A stretch of 64,000 bases of DNA from Chloroflexus aggregans DSM 9485 (GCF_000021945.1 NC_011831.1:1-64000), one strand, 5' to 3'; shown: positions 1-9,233, numbered from the stretch's first letter. Numbers and translations are program-made. The notes: generated by a model from the sequence alone, not told the origin.

Positions 1-35
1 TAAGAAACGTTTATAGATTACCCGCATTATGTTGC

Positions 36-64
36 TTGAAATATGAGAACAGATCGAGTATGAT
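36..64 (+). promoter_or_regulatory. dnaA promoter, sigma70-like
   Basis: TTGAAA at 36-41 and TATGAT at 59-64 are separated by exactly 17 bases, a near-consensus housekeeping promoter reading toward dnaA. It leaves a leader of about 135 bases before the GTG start at 208. A 6-bp GC hairpin (CCCGCG 141-146 with CGCGGG 153-158) lies in that leader and could influence expression. I saw no DnaA boxes (TTATNCACA) in the leader. Confidence 0.6.
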
Positions 65-207
65 GACGCCACATCAATTGAAGACTTGCTGCCCGCGCTG
101 ACCATAAGCGCACCGCGCAGACTCAGGTATGGCAACCGATCCCGCGTTTTGGCGCGGGTCGTTCATTGTGTGCGGAGGGGTTGGCGTGGCTTGCAAGGAG
201 GCGCAGC

Positions 208-1644
208 GTGAACCTGACTCACATTTGGAAAACGACACTTTCTGCTCTACAATCGCAAACCTCTCGTCACGACTACGAGGCACTATTGCGACCGGCAATG
301 TTGTTGTCGCTAGACAACGGCATAGCTCGGATTGGGGTCTCCTCACCTATCCAGAAGGAGGGGTTGGAGAATCGATTGTTGATGCCGCTGCGCAATGCGC
401 TGACCCGTGTGGTTGGCTATCCGGTGCAAGTACAGGTACTGATCGCTAATCAAGCGTTACGACCCGAAGTGACAGCGGCGCCCCGCAACGGTACGCATGT
501 GGCATTAGAGCCAGAGCCATTCGTGACCGAGCCACCGACGCCGGCCTTCACATCTGGTAATGGCAACGGTGAACGTGCGGTACAGCTCGATCTCGCCAGT
601 GCAATGCGTTCGGGCATGCTCAACCCACGCTATACCTTTGCCAGCTTTATTGTCGGTTCGAGCAACCGGCTCGCTCACGCCGCTTGTCTCGCCGTGGCCG
701 ATAACCCCGGTCAGGCTTACAATCCGCTCTTCCTTTATGGCGGTGTTGGTTTGGGTAAGACCCACTTGCTTCACGCGATCGGTAATCGCGTGCTCGATCG
801 CGATCCTGAAATTAATGTGTTGTACGTCTCATCAGAAAAGTTTACGAACGATTTGATTAATGCGATACGTCGCCAGCAGACCGAAGAGTTTCGGATGCGT
901 TACCGGAATATCGATGTGCTGCTGATCGATGATATTCAATTTATCGCCGGAAAAGATGCAACACAGGAAGAGTTTTTTCACACGTTTAATACGCTTCATT
1001 CCGCAGCTAAACATATTGTGATAAGTTCCGATCGCCCACCGAAGGCTATCTTGACCCTCGAAGAGCGGTTACGCTCACGATTTGAATGGGGTTTGATCGT
1101 TGATGTCCAGCCACCCGATCTCGAAACGCGCACGGCTATTTTGCGCGCTAAAGCCGAGCAGATGAGCGTACATGTGCCTGACGAAGTGATCGATTTTCTG
1201 GCGCACAAGATTCAGAGTAATATCCGTGAGCTTGAGGGTAGTCTTAATCGAGTGGCTGCCTACGCCGAACTCAATCGGTTGCCCATAACGATTGATACCG
1301 CGACGGCGGCACTCGCCGATTTGCTCGGTAATCAGCGACGCCGGCGGATTAGCGCTGAAGCGATTTTACAGATCGTAAGCGAACATTACGGGATTGAGGT
1401 AGAACAATTGCGCGCCCGTAACCGTTCACGTCACGTAGTCGTACCACGCCAGGTGGCGATGTATCTGTTGCGGGAAGAGACCGAGAGTTCGCTGGTCGAC
1501 ATCGGCAACCTGCTTGGTGGACGCGACCATACCACCGTTATGTACGGCTGCGAGAAGATCGCCGAGGAAATCAATACCGATAGTCATTTGCGCAGCGAGG
1601 TAATGGCCATCCGTGAACGCATCCAAATGATGCGCGGCCTGTAA
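208..1644 (+). CDS. dnaA: Chromosomal replication initiator DnaA
   Basis: AAA+ ATPase that binds DnaA boxes and melts the chromosomal origin. The GTG at 208 is chosen because AAGGAGG lies at 195-201, six bases upstream; it gives 478 residues. An upstream GTG at 166 in the same frame lacks such a site. Domain I occupies about the first 90 residues and is followed by a short linker. The AAA+ core has Walker A (GGVGLGKTH) and Walker B (LLIDDIQF). Domain IV carries the DNA-binding signature ([11 protein letters not shown]) near the C-terminus. The length is normal for the family. dnaN does not follow it, as it does in many bacteria, but lies 28 kb downstream; the next gene is a convergent S41 peptidase. 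Confidence 0.97.
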   Translation: MNLTHIWKTTLSALQSQTSRHDYEALLRPAMLLSLDNGIARIGVSSPIQKEGLENRLLMPLRNALTRVVGYPVQVQVLIANQALRPEVTAAPRNGTHVALEPEPFVTEPPTPAFTSGNGNGERAVQLDLASAMRSGMLNPRYTFASFIVGSSNRLAHAACLAVADNPGQAYNPLFLYGGVGLGKTHLLHAIGNRVLDRDPEINVLYVSSEKFTNDLINAIRRQQTEEFRMRYRNIDVLLIDDIQFIAGKDATQEEFFHTFNTLHSAAKHIVISSDRPPKAILTLEERLRSRFEWGLIVDVQPPDLETRTAILRAKAEQMSVHVPDEVIDFLAHKIQSNIRELEGSLNRVAAYAELNRLPITIDTATAALADLLGNQRRRRISAEAILQIVSEHYGIEVEQLRARNRSRHVVVPRQVAMYLLREETESSLVDIGNLLGGRDHTTVMYGCEKIAEEINTDSHLRSEVMAIRERIQMMRGL

Positions 1645-1648
1645 CGCC

Positions 1649-1740
1649 GCACGGCGTGCGGCGCGTGGATGCACGGCGTGCGGCGCGTGGATGCACGGCG
1701 TGCGGTGCGAGCGGGCGGGCGGCATGCGGCGCGTGGGCAG
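1649..1740 (+). repeat. GC-rich 22-bp tandem repeat behind dnaA
   Basis: Two identical 22-base units (1649-1670 and 1671-1692, beginning GCACGGCGTGCGGCGCG) are followed by a third diverged copy (1693-1714) and a fourth partial one (1715-1740). The array starts five bases after the dnaA stop and fills most of the space to the convergent S41 gene. Each unit contains the near-palindrome GCACGGCGTGC, so it could fold as a multi-hairpin terminator or serve as a protein-binding array. Confidence 0.75.
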
Positions 1741-1766
1741 AGACGGCCCCCCACAGCAGTGTGAGT

Positions 1767-3164
1767 CTACGATGGTTTTTGAATAATGGCTAGTGCGGCT
1801 TGCAGTTGTGGGTCTTGTTCACGCGGGAAGCGCCACCATTCCGCTTCGATCAGGACATCAGGGACAACACCGGTTCCCTCGATCAGGGTACCGTCGGGAA
1901 GTTGGTAGGCGACTTCAGCCAGGAGAAGCCGTGAGCCATCATCGAAGTTGTAGCCGTACAGGTTTTCGGTATTCCCCGCCGATGGTACACCAACAATCGT
2001 CGCTTGACACAAAACCCGCATCCCGGCGGCAAACATCTCGGCGGCACTGGCCGTCTCTTCACTGATAAGTACTACAATCGGGATGTCGATCAGACCCGCG
2101 ATCGTTTTTCCACGTGGAATGCGCTGTTCTTCACGCTCGTTACGACCTACCGACGTGCCGATACTGCCTCCGTCGTGAAAGAGGGCGATAATGTTGCGCA
2201 TGATATGAATATAGCCGCCACTGTTATCACGGACATCAATAATCATCCCGCGTACCGGCCCCGCTGCTAACAGATTAGTCAGGGCGTCACGTGCCTGGCT
2301 GTCGGCATTGTCGACGTAGAAGCTAGGGATGGTGAGCAAGCCAACGTCACCGGCGAGCCGTTCGACAGTAACTCGATTGAACACGGCAATGTCGATTACC
2401 GCTCGGACAACTTCAATCTCTCGTAACGGCTCGTTGCCGCGCTTTATCGTCAGCCGGACACTCGTACCGGGAATGCCACGGACTGCCCCAATTGCACCAT
2501 CTGGACCGAATGCGTTGGGATCGTTGAACGGAATGCCATTAACGGCCACAATAATATCGCGCGTAAGAATACCAGCCTGGTCTGCCGGCCCACCGGGCAC
2601 CACGCGGGTGATGAGGCCGCCTTCATCAATGGTTCGCACACTCACACCAATGCCGCCGTATTGTAGTTGACCACTGGCCTCGGCAAGCTGGGCAGCAACT
2701 TCTTGCGGAGACTCGAAGCGCGAGTGGTCGTCACCCAACCGGGCAATCATCTCGCGCATGATGCTGTAGAACTCTTCCGGGGTTACAGCAGCAGCAACTT
2801 TTGGTCGTAGCTCTTCCCGAATTGCCTGCCAGTCTAGTCCGTTGTAGTCAGGGTACACATAGTTGTCGCGTACCTTTTCCCAGACTTGCTGAAAGATTTG
2901 CAGACGTTGTTCACGACTGAGTGGAGCCAGTGTTGGTGTAGGAACAATCGTTCCAATCGGAGGTGTAGGGGTTGGTGTCCGCGCGAGATCTGATGCTGTA
3001 GGAGCCGGCGTGGCACTTGGTAAAGGGCTTGGTAAAGGAATACGAGTTGCCGGTGCTGCCGGTCGAGCACCGGTAAGGGCAGGTTCTGCGGGGTTCTGCC
3101 CAAAGGTACAGCCGCTCATAATGATCGCGGCCAATAGCATGAGGAGAATATGTCTATGACGCAT
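1767..3164 (-). CDS. S41 family peptidase lipoprotein (CtpA/tricorn-like)
   Basis: Predicted secreted, lipid-anchored protease of 465 residues. The N-terminus is a lipoprotein signal (hydrophobic stretch, then MSGC with Cys19) followed by a Pro/Thr-rich linker (about 25-80). A helical segment with LGDDHSRF comes next, then a PDZ domain (about 175-255) and the S41 core. The serine is in TASAAE (Ser373). The lysine that C-terminal processing proteases carry about 25 residues later (usually GK) is absent: the sequence there is VGVPSAGNTEN. The histidine in DDHS suggests a Ser-His mechanism as in the tricorn/S41B branch. Convergent with dnaA, with the tandem repeat between them. Confidence 0.85.
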   Translation of the reverse strand: MRHRHILLMLLAAIIMSGCTFGQNPAEPALTGARPAAPATRIPLPSPLPSATPAPTASDLARTPTPTPPIGTIVPTPTLAPLSREQRLQIFQQVWEKVRDNYVYPDYNGLDWQAIREELRPKVAAAVTPEEFYSIMREMIARLGDDHSRFESPQEVAAQLAEASGQLQYGGIGVSVRTIDEGGLITRVVPGGPADQAGILTRDIIVAVNGIPFNDPNAFGPDGAIGAVRGIPGTSVRLTIKRGNEPLREIEVVRAVIDIAVFNRVTVERLAGDVGLLTIPSFYVDNADSQARDALTNLLAAGPVRGMIIDVRDNSGGYIHIMRNIIALFHDGGSIGTSVGRNEREEQRIPRGKTIAGLIDIPIVVLISEETASAAEMFAAGMRVLCQATIVGVPSAGNTENLYGYNFDDGSRLLLAEVAYQLPDGTLIEGTGVVPDVLIEAEWWRFPREQDPQLQAALAIIQKPS

Positions 3165-3283
3165 AGTTTGTCTGATCTGTCGGTATGTAGGCTACTACTC
3201 AACTGTATGATACCATTAGCGTAGGCTTATCACGGTGAGAGCTTGCTGAGGAATTGTCACCTTTCCATCAAAGAGCAGACCAT

Positions 3284-4420
3284 ATGCTACCGGACATCCA
3301 ATTTTTTCAGCGACCGGGCATGATCGAATTCGGTTGGGGCCATTTAGCAGCCGATCTTCTGCCAGGCGATGAGCTGTTGCGGGCTGCAACGCATACGTTA
3401 ACACACGATGCACCGGCAGCATTGACTTACGGCTTTGCACAAGGGCCGGGTCGGTTGTTACACCTACTCGCTACCCGGCTGTCTGTGTCAGAGGACGAGA
3501 TAATGATTACCGGTGGCACCTCGCAAGTGCTCGATATGCTTTGTAAGTTATTGACAAAGCCGGGTGATGTCGTACTCGTTGAAGCGCCTACGTACCATTT
3601 GGCACTCCGGATCTTTCGTGATTACGGCTTACGCTTTGTCACGGTGCCGAGTGATCTGCATGGATTGCACGTCACGGCGGTAGCAACGTTAGTTAAGCTG
3701 CTACGCAGTCGGGGTGAACGGATTGCCTTTCTCTATCTCGTTCCTACCTACAATAATCCAAATGGAGTCACCTTACGTGCCGAGCGTCGGGCTGAATTAG
3801 CGCGATTGGCAACAGCCCTTGAGCTAACTGTGATCGAAGATGAAGCTTATGCCGAGTTGTGGTACGATGCGCCGCATCCACCACCGATTACCAGTTTTGC
3901 CCCCGGTGGTCCGCTCATCCGCTTGGGAAGTTTTTCTAAGGTATTAGCTCCCGGTCTGCGTATAGGATGGATGCAAGCGCCGGCTGCCATTGTGCAACGT
4001 TGTACGCAAACCGGTATGCTCGATAGCGGTGGTGGCGTTAATCATTTCACCGCTCATGTCGTGTTGGCTCTGTTACAGGCCGGTGAGTTTGAACCACACC
4101 TACTTCGTCTCCGCGCGGCATTGCGTGAGCGACGCGATACGTTGCTGTCGGCGTTAGCACGGACGATGCCGACAGGGGTGACGTGGCGTCCACCGCTCGG
4201 TGGTTTCTTTGTCTGGCTCCGTACTCCACCCGATGTCGATACTACGGCTTTGCTCGTCCAAGCCGAAGCTGCCGGTGTCTCGTTTATTCCCGGTACGCGA
4301 TTCTACGCCAATGGCGGTGGTCGAAATGAGTTGCGCCTGGCGTTCTCGCTCTTACCCGCGGCTGAACTGATCGAAGGCGCGCGCCGATTGGGTCGGGTGG
4401 TAAAGCAGGCGATTGGGTAG
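3284..4420 (+). CDS. PLP-dependent aminotransferase class I/II (MocR/LysN-like)
   Basis: Fold-type I aminotransferase, likely acting on a 2-oxo acid/amino acid pair such as 2-aminoadipate or an aromatic or branched-chain amino acid; the substrate cannot be read from sequence. The PLP lysine is in RLGSFSKVLAPGLRIGW. Upstream lie the YNNPNG and IEDEAYAEL motifs, which hold the cofactor, and near the end ELRLAFS with the carboxylate-binding arginine. It lacks the N-terminal GntR DNA-binding domain of true MocR regulators. The ATG at 3284 gives 378 residues. A TTG at 3254 in frame is possible but has its AGG only two bases away. The 3' end overlaps the next gene's region, suggesting a two-gene unit. 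Confidence 0.88.
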   Translation: MLPDIQFFQRPGMIEFGWGHLAADLLPGDELLRAATHTLTHDAPAALTYGFAQGPGRLLHLLATRLSVSEDEIMITGGTSQVLDMLCKLLTKPGDVVLVEAPTYHLALRIFRDYGLRFVTVPSDLHGLHVTAVATLVKLLRSRGERIAFLYLVPTYNNPNGVTLRAERRAELARLATALELTVIEDEAYAELWYDAPHPPPITSFAPGGPLIRLGSFSKVLAPGLRIGWMQAPAAIVQRCTQTGMLDSGGGVNHFTAHVVLALLQAGEFEPHLLRLRAALRERRDTLLSALARTMPTGVTWRPPLGGFFVWLRTPPDVDTTALLVQAEAAGVSFIPGTRFYANGGGRNELRLAFSLLPAAELIEGARRLGRVVKQAIG

Positions 4421-4427
4421 CACGTTT

Positions 4428-5351
4428 GTGTCGTCAGCGATTATCTCACTTATTGTAACTGAACCTGAGGCCGGCCTATCACTTGGCGCCATTGTCGCCA
4501 ACCGGTTTGGTGAACGTGGTCGTCAGGCAGCCATCCGTGGTGGGTTGTGGCAACATGGGCGCCGCGTATCTGCCGACACCCCAGCACGTGCTGGGGAAAC
4601 CCTCTTGGTGCGTTTACCGCCGGTCGGTGGCTACCGCGATGCTCCTCTCACCTTGAACCATATCATCTACGAAGACGATGATCTGCTCGTGATCAATAAA
4701 CCACCTGCCTGTTACACCGGCGACACACCATGGGATACGCAAGGCAGTGTGTTGGCCGTGGCAAGGCGTCTGCTGACCGAGCGTGATGGTTTGGTACCTA
4801 CGTTGCATCTCGCTCACCAACTTGATGCTGGTACCTCTGGTATATTGGTCATCAGTAAACACCCTCGCGCAAACGCACCTCTGCAAGCCGCTTTCAACCA
4901 TGGGCAAGTAGACAAACGTTACCTTGCCCTCTGTGCCGGGCATCCACCGACTGCCACTGAGCTGATTACCGGTCATGGCCGTGCCGCTGCCGGGCGCTGG
5001 CGATTGTACGAGCAGGCTGAGATCGGAAAGGTGTTACCCAACGGTCAGCGGGTCAAGCGCGCTCATACCCAAATCGAGTTACGCCGTCAGTATGGCGACG
5101 TTGCTCTGGTATGGGCTAAGCCGCTTACCGGTCGCACCCACCAAATTCGTTTGCACCTCGTCGCCCTCGGCTGCCCATTGCTTGGCGATGAACGCTATGG
5201 TGGGCCGACAACGGTTGCCGGTATGCTAATACCGCATCCGCTTCTTCACGCCGCCGAATTGGCCCTTCCGCATCCACGCAGTGGTCGGTTACTTAACATC
5301 TTTTGTCCGCCACCATCAATCTTTACCGGTGTACTGAAGTGTTTTGGCTAA
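4428..5351 (+). CDS. RluA-family RNA pseudouridine synthase
   Basis: Isomerises uridine to pseudouridine in rRNA or tRNA; the target base is not predictable. An N-terminal S4-like RNA-binding segment (about residues 10-65) precedes the catalytic domain. Motif II reads HQLDAGTSGIL, holding the catalytic aspartate, with Gln where most relatives have Arg (HRLD). KRYLAL and GRTHQIRLHL are the other family signatures. The GTG at 4428 is preferred (about 307 residues); a TTG at 4413 overlapping the aminotransferase stop codon is the alternative. Neither start has a strong ribosome binding site, which suggests translational coupling to the preceding gene. Confidence 0.9.
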   Translation: MSSAIISLIVTEPEAGLSLGAIVANRFGERGRQAAIRGGLWQHGRRVSADTPARAGETLLVRLPPVGGYRDAPLTLNHIIYEDDDLLVINKPPACYTGDTPWDTQGSVLAVARRLLTERDGLVPTLHLAHQLDAGTSGILVISKHPRANAPLQAAFNHGQVDKRYLALCAGHPPTATELITGHGRAAAGRWRLYEQAEIGKVLPNGQRVKRAHTQIELRRQYGDVALVWAKPLTGRTHQIRLHLVALGCPLLGDERYGGPTTVAGMLIPHPLLHAAELALPHPRSGRLLNIFCPPPSIFTGVLKCFG

Positions 5352-5440
5352 TATTCTGTATCAGAAAAGTCAAACGTAAGGTTTAGTCTGCTCATAATGT
5401 TATAATAATTGTTAAGAACACTTTAGCCTAGCGATGTTCT

Positions 5441-6976
5441 ATGCAAATGGACAACAATTCCCAACTAATCGCCGCTATTACTGCCATCGTGACTGCGTTG
5501 CAGAATCAGGCTCAGGTTGATGCTTCCTTGCGTCATCATCTGCGGGTGCTCGGTGAAGCACTGCTGGCAATGGCCGACGATGCATCTGCCACAGCGGTGT
5601 CCGAGCCGGTACAGCTCGAATACGACGAGCCATCTGCATCTGCGACCGTTGCCGGCGAGGAAGCGGTTGCCACCGCACCTGAATTACCACAGGCCACCTT
5701 ACCACGCGCTACCGAAGCAGATTTATTACGCTTAGTCGATCACTTTTCCGGGAATAAAGCCCACGTACCTCCCCCCGCACCGGTCGCGAAGTCGGCACCC
5801 ACAGATGCTAATGAGGTGGAGCTGCTCACCAACCTTAGTACGTGTTTATTTAACAAGGCTGCGTATATCAGGCAAGTGCTTGACGAACCGGAATCGGCAC
5901 TCGACAAAACTGAACCGTGTACGGCGTGGATTGTCAATCAACTCAAACAAACGCTTACAAAACGACGCGACGATTGGGCGGTGTTGGCCGGTTCGTGCGA
6001 AGTGGCAGCTATCGTTGTTGATGCGCTCAGTGAAATCGTTGACAATCCGTCCTTCAAACAGGAGCTGAAGGAAGGGTTAGCCCTTGCCGCTGAAGCTCAA
6101 TCGGCGCTATTTGTGGCAGTTCAACGGTTGCGTAAGAAACCCGATCCGACGCAATTACAGCTCTTTGAGTGGTTGCAACGGCGTACTAAGCAAGATGGTA
6201 TCTACCTTGAGCGCTATATGCGACGTGCCGATCAGGCCGATCCGACCCAATGGCAAACACGACGAGCACGGGTGGAAGAATGGCGTGCGGCCCTTGATCA
6301 GGCGATCTATCGCCGCCGGCGGCAACGTAAACTCCTAAATAAATTGCGTTATCAGCTCGATCAAGTTCAACGCGGTGACGATGAGCAGTGGCCTAAGGCG
6401 CTCCAAACAGTTATCACCCTGGTTGATCTTGGCATACCGCCGAGTGATCGTACCCTGCGCCGCTTACTCCTCCCATTTCGTGAACGACTGCATACGGTAA
6501 GCGAGGAGGCGCGTCAGTTGGCGTGGGTTGTGCGTGAGTTAGACCGTGCCGCGCCGGCGTTGCCTGATGATGAAGAGGGGGCAGTTATCGAAGAGGTTCG
6601 TGATAACCCATTGGTGAAGCAGGTGGCTGAGCTGTTGCAGAACAAAAGCGTCGTCTTGATCGGTGGTGATGAGCGCCCGCAGATCAAACAGATGATCGAG
6701 GAAGAGTTCAAGCTACGTGAACTGATCTGGTGTGATACGCGACCGCATCATAGTTATGTCTTCACCGAACCATCCATTGCCCGGCCAGAAGTCGCCGTGG
6801 TCTTGCTTGCCATCCGCTGGGCCAGTCACGGGTTAGGTTCCGTCAAAGACTTTTGTGATCGATACAATAAACCACTGGTCCGCCTACCCGCCGGCTACAG
6901 TGTGAGTCAGATTGCCTACCAAATCTGGGAGCAAGCGAGTAGCCGCCTCCGCGATGGTTTAAGTGCAGATAGATAA
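5441..6976 (+). CDS. Hypothetical protein, coiled/helical with DUF2325-like C-terminus
   Basis: Not recognised as a characterised protein. It has 511 residues: an N-terminal helical part, an acidic/Ala-Pro-rich stretch (about 45-125), a long Arg/Lys- and Gln-rich helical middle (about 130-400), and a small alpha/beta C-terminal domain (about 410-500). The last resembles DUF2325: a strand ending in GGDE, then a second strand with LIWCDTRPHHS, then VVLLAIRWASHG. DUF2325 domains are thought to be nucleotide- or metal-binding-like, but the assignment is by eye. ATGs at 5441 and 5447 are both possible. TATAAT at 5402-5407 may be the -10 element. It stands alone between rluA-like and a convergent membrane-protein gene. 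Confidence 0.75.
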   Translation: MQMDNNSQLIAAITAIVTALQNQAQVDASLRHHLRVLGEALLAMADDASATAVSEPVQLEYDEPSASATVAGEEAVATAPELPQATLPRATEADLLRLVDHFSGNKAHVPPPAPVAKSAPTDANEVELLTNLSTCLFNKAAYIRQVLDEPESALDKTEPCTAWIVNQLKQTLTKRRDDWAVLAGSCEVAAIVVDALSEIVDNPSFKQELKEGLALAAEAQSALFVAVQRLRKKPDPTQLQLFEWLQRRTKQDGIYLERYMRRADQADPTQWQTRRARVEEWRAALDQAIYRRRRQRKLLNKLRYQLDQVQRGDDEQWPKALQTVITLVDLGIPPSDRTLRRLLLPFRERLHTVSEEARQLAWVVRELDRAAPALPDDEEGAVIEEVRDNPLVKQVAELLQNKSVVLIGGDERPQIKQMIEEEFKLRELIWCDTRPHHSYVFTEPSIARPEVAVVLLAIRWASHGLGSVKDFCDRYNKPLVRLPAGYSVSQIAYQIWEQASSRLRDGLSADR

Positions 6977-6980
6977 TACG

Positions 6981-7364
6981 CTAACCGATTTTCGATGTCT
7001 TATGCATCCGTCCGGCTATTGCTCCGCCTAACGCACCGAGGATGCATCCCAGCACCTGCCCCAGCAGAAGCAATCGCGGTACCTCAATGCCCACGTTGGC
7101 TAATGCGGCCACCAAAACCCCGACGACCCCGACCAGCAGCCCGTGAATGGTGAACGCATTGTCGGTCAGCCAACCGGCGACAAAGCCGCCCAGACCGGTA
7201 AGGCTAGCGCCACAGAGGATTAAGAGCACATGGATCGGATTTTGCCACGACGGCTCGGTAAATACTGCACTTTGGCCGGTAGCGATAATCATCACCTGTA
7301 AGATGATGGTCAGCGCAAAATCGGCCATAAACCCAGAAATAACCGCCGTCCAACGAATGTTCAC
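6981..7364 (-). CDS. Small four-helix membrane protein
   Basis: 127 residues with four evident hydrophobic segments (about 8-30, 43-65, 72-92, 98-118) separated by short loops and ending in a basic tail (GRMHKTSK). It starts with GTG; AAGG lies about seven bases upstream. The glycine-rich third and fourth helices are typical of small integral membrane proteins of unknown function. It ends four bases from the convergent 5441-6976 gene. No family is assigned. Confidence 0.7.
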   Translation of the reverse strand: MNIRWTAVISGFMADFALTIILQVMIIATGQSAVFTEPSWQNPIHVLLILCGASLTGLGGFVAGWLTDNAFTIHGLLVGVVGVLVAALANVGIEVPRLLLLGQVLGCILGALGGAIAGRMHKTSKIG

Positions 7365-7396
7365 GCCGATACCTTATCTACATCGGGTGCAGCGTT

Positions 7397-7654
7397 TTAG
7401 CCGGCCATGTGCCACACAAAGAGGAAGACAAGCAGTGACACTTGTAATGCGTGGGCCACATCATACCGTGCCGCGCTCCAGAATTCCTCTTGACCAAGCC
7501 ACCACCAAATCCGACTCAGGCCAGAACGCACTCGAATGTTACTCTCCCAACGGTGAAGATGGGAGACCCGTGCCAGGCGCAGTAGACGACGAAAGCCGTT
7601 GATGAGCGTAAACATCCACGCTCCCGCAACCAATAGTTGCAGTAGCACCTCCAT
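7397..7654 (-). CDS. Small membrane protein, 85 residues
   Basis: Short open frame with a hydrophobic N-terminal segment (about 3-20), a basic, Trp-rich middle (FRRLLRLARVSHLHRW, then RIWWWLG) and a hydrophobic C-terminal segment (about 68-83). A good ribosome binding site (AAAGGAG, about eight bases before the ATG) argues that it is real. It precedes the 6981-7364 membrane protein on the same strand, 32 bases away, so the two probably form a unit. Function unknown. Confidence 0.6.
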   Translation of the reverse strand: MEVLLQLLVAGAWMFTLINGFRRLLRLARVSHLHRWESNIRVRSGLSRIWWWLGQEEFWSAARYDVAHALQVSLLVFLFVWHMAG

Positions 7655-7805
7655 GTAGCGCGCTCCTTTGATGAATGTGATGATGAGAAGACGGGTTCAT
7701 GAGCGCCGGCGCTGGCGCGGAGTGACAGCATGATCACCCTTTTATAGTATGCACCGAGTTTGCTCGAAAGCGCAAGGGTGGAGTATGAAAAATTTCCCAA
7801 CGACG

Positions 7806-7840
7806 AAGTGAAGTATCTCCCAATCGGAGATACTTCACTT
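7806..7840. repeat. Perfect 15-bp inverted repeat, 5-base loop
   Basis: AAGTGAAGTATCTCC (7806-7820) is followed by CAATC and then its exact reverse complement (7826-7840). It sits in the roughly 300-base gap 7655-7956, between two minus-strand genes. It lacks a U-tract on either strand, so it is either an atypical terminator for the 7957-8355 gene or an operator. Nothing else in the gap looks like a gene. Confidence 0.7.
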
Positions 7841-7956
7841 GTTCGCTGCATGTTCGTATAGTGGAGCGAGACGACAGATGAGGCGGGGTTTGCGGCAGAT
7901 GAACACGATGAGTTAACGTCGTCTACCCGCATGACGACCTCATCGCGACCTTCCCC

Positions 7957-8355
7957 TCATCGATCATCATCGTTACCGGCGATTCGTCGCATCTGCGCGG
8001 CAATCGCTGCTGCACCGAGCAAGGCGAGTGTTGAACTGCACATTATCAGCATGAGCCAGGTTGCATAGCGACTCAGCAATGTGCCAATCAGCCCCATCAG
8101 CGATGGCTCTGGTTCTTGAACGAGGCGAGCCAGGGATGTATCGGTAATCGTCCATGACGTGTAATGAGGCAGCGCAGATGATAAACGGGTGTTGACTGCG
8201 CCGGTTGGCGTTATGAAGACCATCACGACGATAGCACTGACGAGCAGAAGATGGCTCAGATAGTACTGCAACATACCGTAGAATCCCCCGCGTAGCAGTT
8301 CTACGGGCCTATGATACCATGTGCAGCTCGCCAGGCGATCACAGCCCACACTCAT
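7957..8355 (-). CDS. Small membrane protein coupled to ABC ATPase
   Basis: Two transmembrane segments flank an external loop of about 45 residues (rich in Ser/Thr/Leu). No FtsX/MacB permease signature is present. The ATG at 8353-8355 overlaps the upstream ATPase stop as ATGA, implying translational coupling and a 132-residue product. A second ATG at 8274, with GGGGGA upstream and a hydrophobic start ([11 protein letters not shown]), would give 105 residues and may be the true start. Function unknown; it may tether or regulate the ATPase. Confidence 0.6.
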   Translation of the reverse strand: MSVGCDRLASCTWYHRPVELLRGGFYGMLQYYLSHLLLVSAIVVMVFITPTGAVNTRLSSALPHYTSWTITDTSLARLVQEPEPSLMGLIGTLLSRYATWLMLIMCSSTLALLGAAAIAAQMRRIAGNDDDR

Positions 8356-9080
8356 CCTGTTGCCAGCTCACGCCACGCAATCGTGCGGTTCGTTACCGGT
8401 CGGTCATCGGCGATCAGACCATCTCGCACGCTAATAATCCGCTCGGCGTGTTGAGCTACATCGTGCTCGTGTGTCACGAGAATGACGGTGATGCCCTGTT
8501 CAGCATTGAGCCGCTGAAAAATACCCATGATCTCGGCGCCGGTACGTGAGTCAAGCGCACCGGTCGGCTCATCGGCCATAATGATTCGCGGCTCATTGAC
8601 CAATGCTCGCGCAATCGCCACGCGCTGTTGTTGCCCACCTGACAGCTCATTGGGCCGGTGGTGCAGTCGGTCTCCCATACCCACCGCTTCCAAAGCGCGC
8701 CGTGCCCGCTCTTGTCGATCTGGCCGTCCCCGTCCGTACAGCATCGGCAGCTCGACATTTCGCAGAGCGGTAGTTCGTTGTAACAGCATGTACTGCTGAA
8801 ACACAAAGCCGATCTTCTCATTACGGATGATCGCCAGCTCATCGTCACTCAGTTCACCAACATTCACCCCTTCCAGCAAGTATTCACCTGACGTTGGCCG
8901 GTCGAGACAGCCGATGATGTTCATCAACGTACTCTTGCCGCTCCCCGACGGTCCCATAATCGCTACCATCTCCCCTTGGTTGATGGTAAGCGATATGCCG
9001 CGTAAAGCGTGTACTTCCGTCTCGCCCATGACATAGACTTTCGTAATATTGTTCAGTTGAATCAGAGGTGGTGTCATCAC
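8352..9080 (-). CDS. ABC transporter ATP-binding protein, LolD/MacB type
   Basis: ATPase subunit of 242 residues, belonging by sequence to the type VII (MacB/LolD/FtsE) group. Walker A is GPSGSGKST, the signature is [15 protein letters not shown], Walker B is [12 protein letters not shown], and the H-loop is VTHEHD. Members power FtsX-like permeases that handle lipoproteins, drugs or peptides from the periplasmic side. No such permease is next to it. The only linked gene is the small membrane protein that begins within its stop codon. Divergent from valS. Confidence 0.9.
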   Translation of the reverse strand: MMTPPLIQLNNITKVYVMGETEVHALRGISLTINQGEMVAIMGPSGSGKSTLMNIIGCLDRPTSGEYLLEGVNVGELSDDELAIIRNEKIGFVFQQYMLLQRTTALRNVELPMLYGRGRPDRQERARRALEAVGMGDRLHHRPNELSGGQQQRVAIARALVNEPRIIMADEPTGALDSRTGAEIMGIFQRLNAEQGITVILVTHEHDVAQHAERIISVRDGLIADDRPVTNRTIAWRELATG

Positions 9081-9224
9081 CGGTTTACTCCTTATATACG
9101 GTCAAAGTTGCTCGTTGAGCCTAACCTGCTCAACGTTGATCGGTCGCTCTATCACTGTACATACCTCATAATCATTGTACCTGACATTCATCTGCCTCTT
9201 CCGCCATCATTGCACCAAAAAGAC

Positions 9225-9233
9225 TGGTATAAT
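9225..9233 (+). promoter_or_regulatory. Extended -10 promoter of valS
   Basis: TGGTATAAT is a perfect -10 box (9228-9233) with the TGn extension. No good -35 lies 16-18 bases upstream, as expected for extended -10 promoters. The valS ATG is 45 bases downstream. Confidence 0.55.

Noticed and set aside
1-207. Replication origin at the dnaA upstream region
   Set aside because: No DnaA-box (TTATNCACA) cluster or long A+T stretch is visible in the 207 bases; the sequence to the left is missing.
7516-7932. 138-codon minus-strand frame across the hairpin region
   Set aside because: It overlaps the better-supported 85-residue gene in another frame, has Ser/Arg-rich, non-protein-like composition and covers the perfect palindrome.
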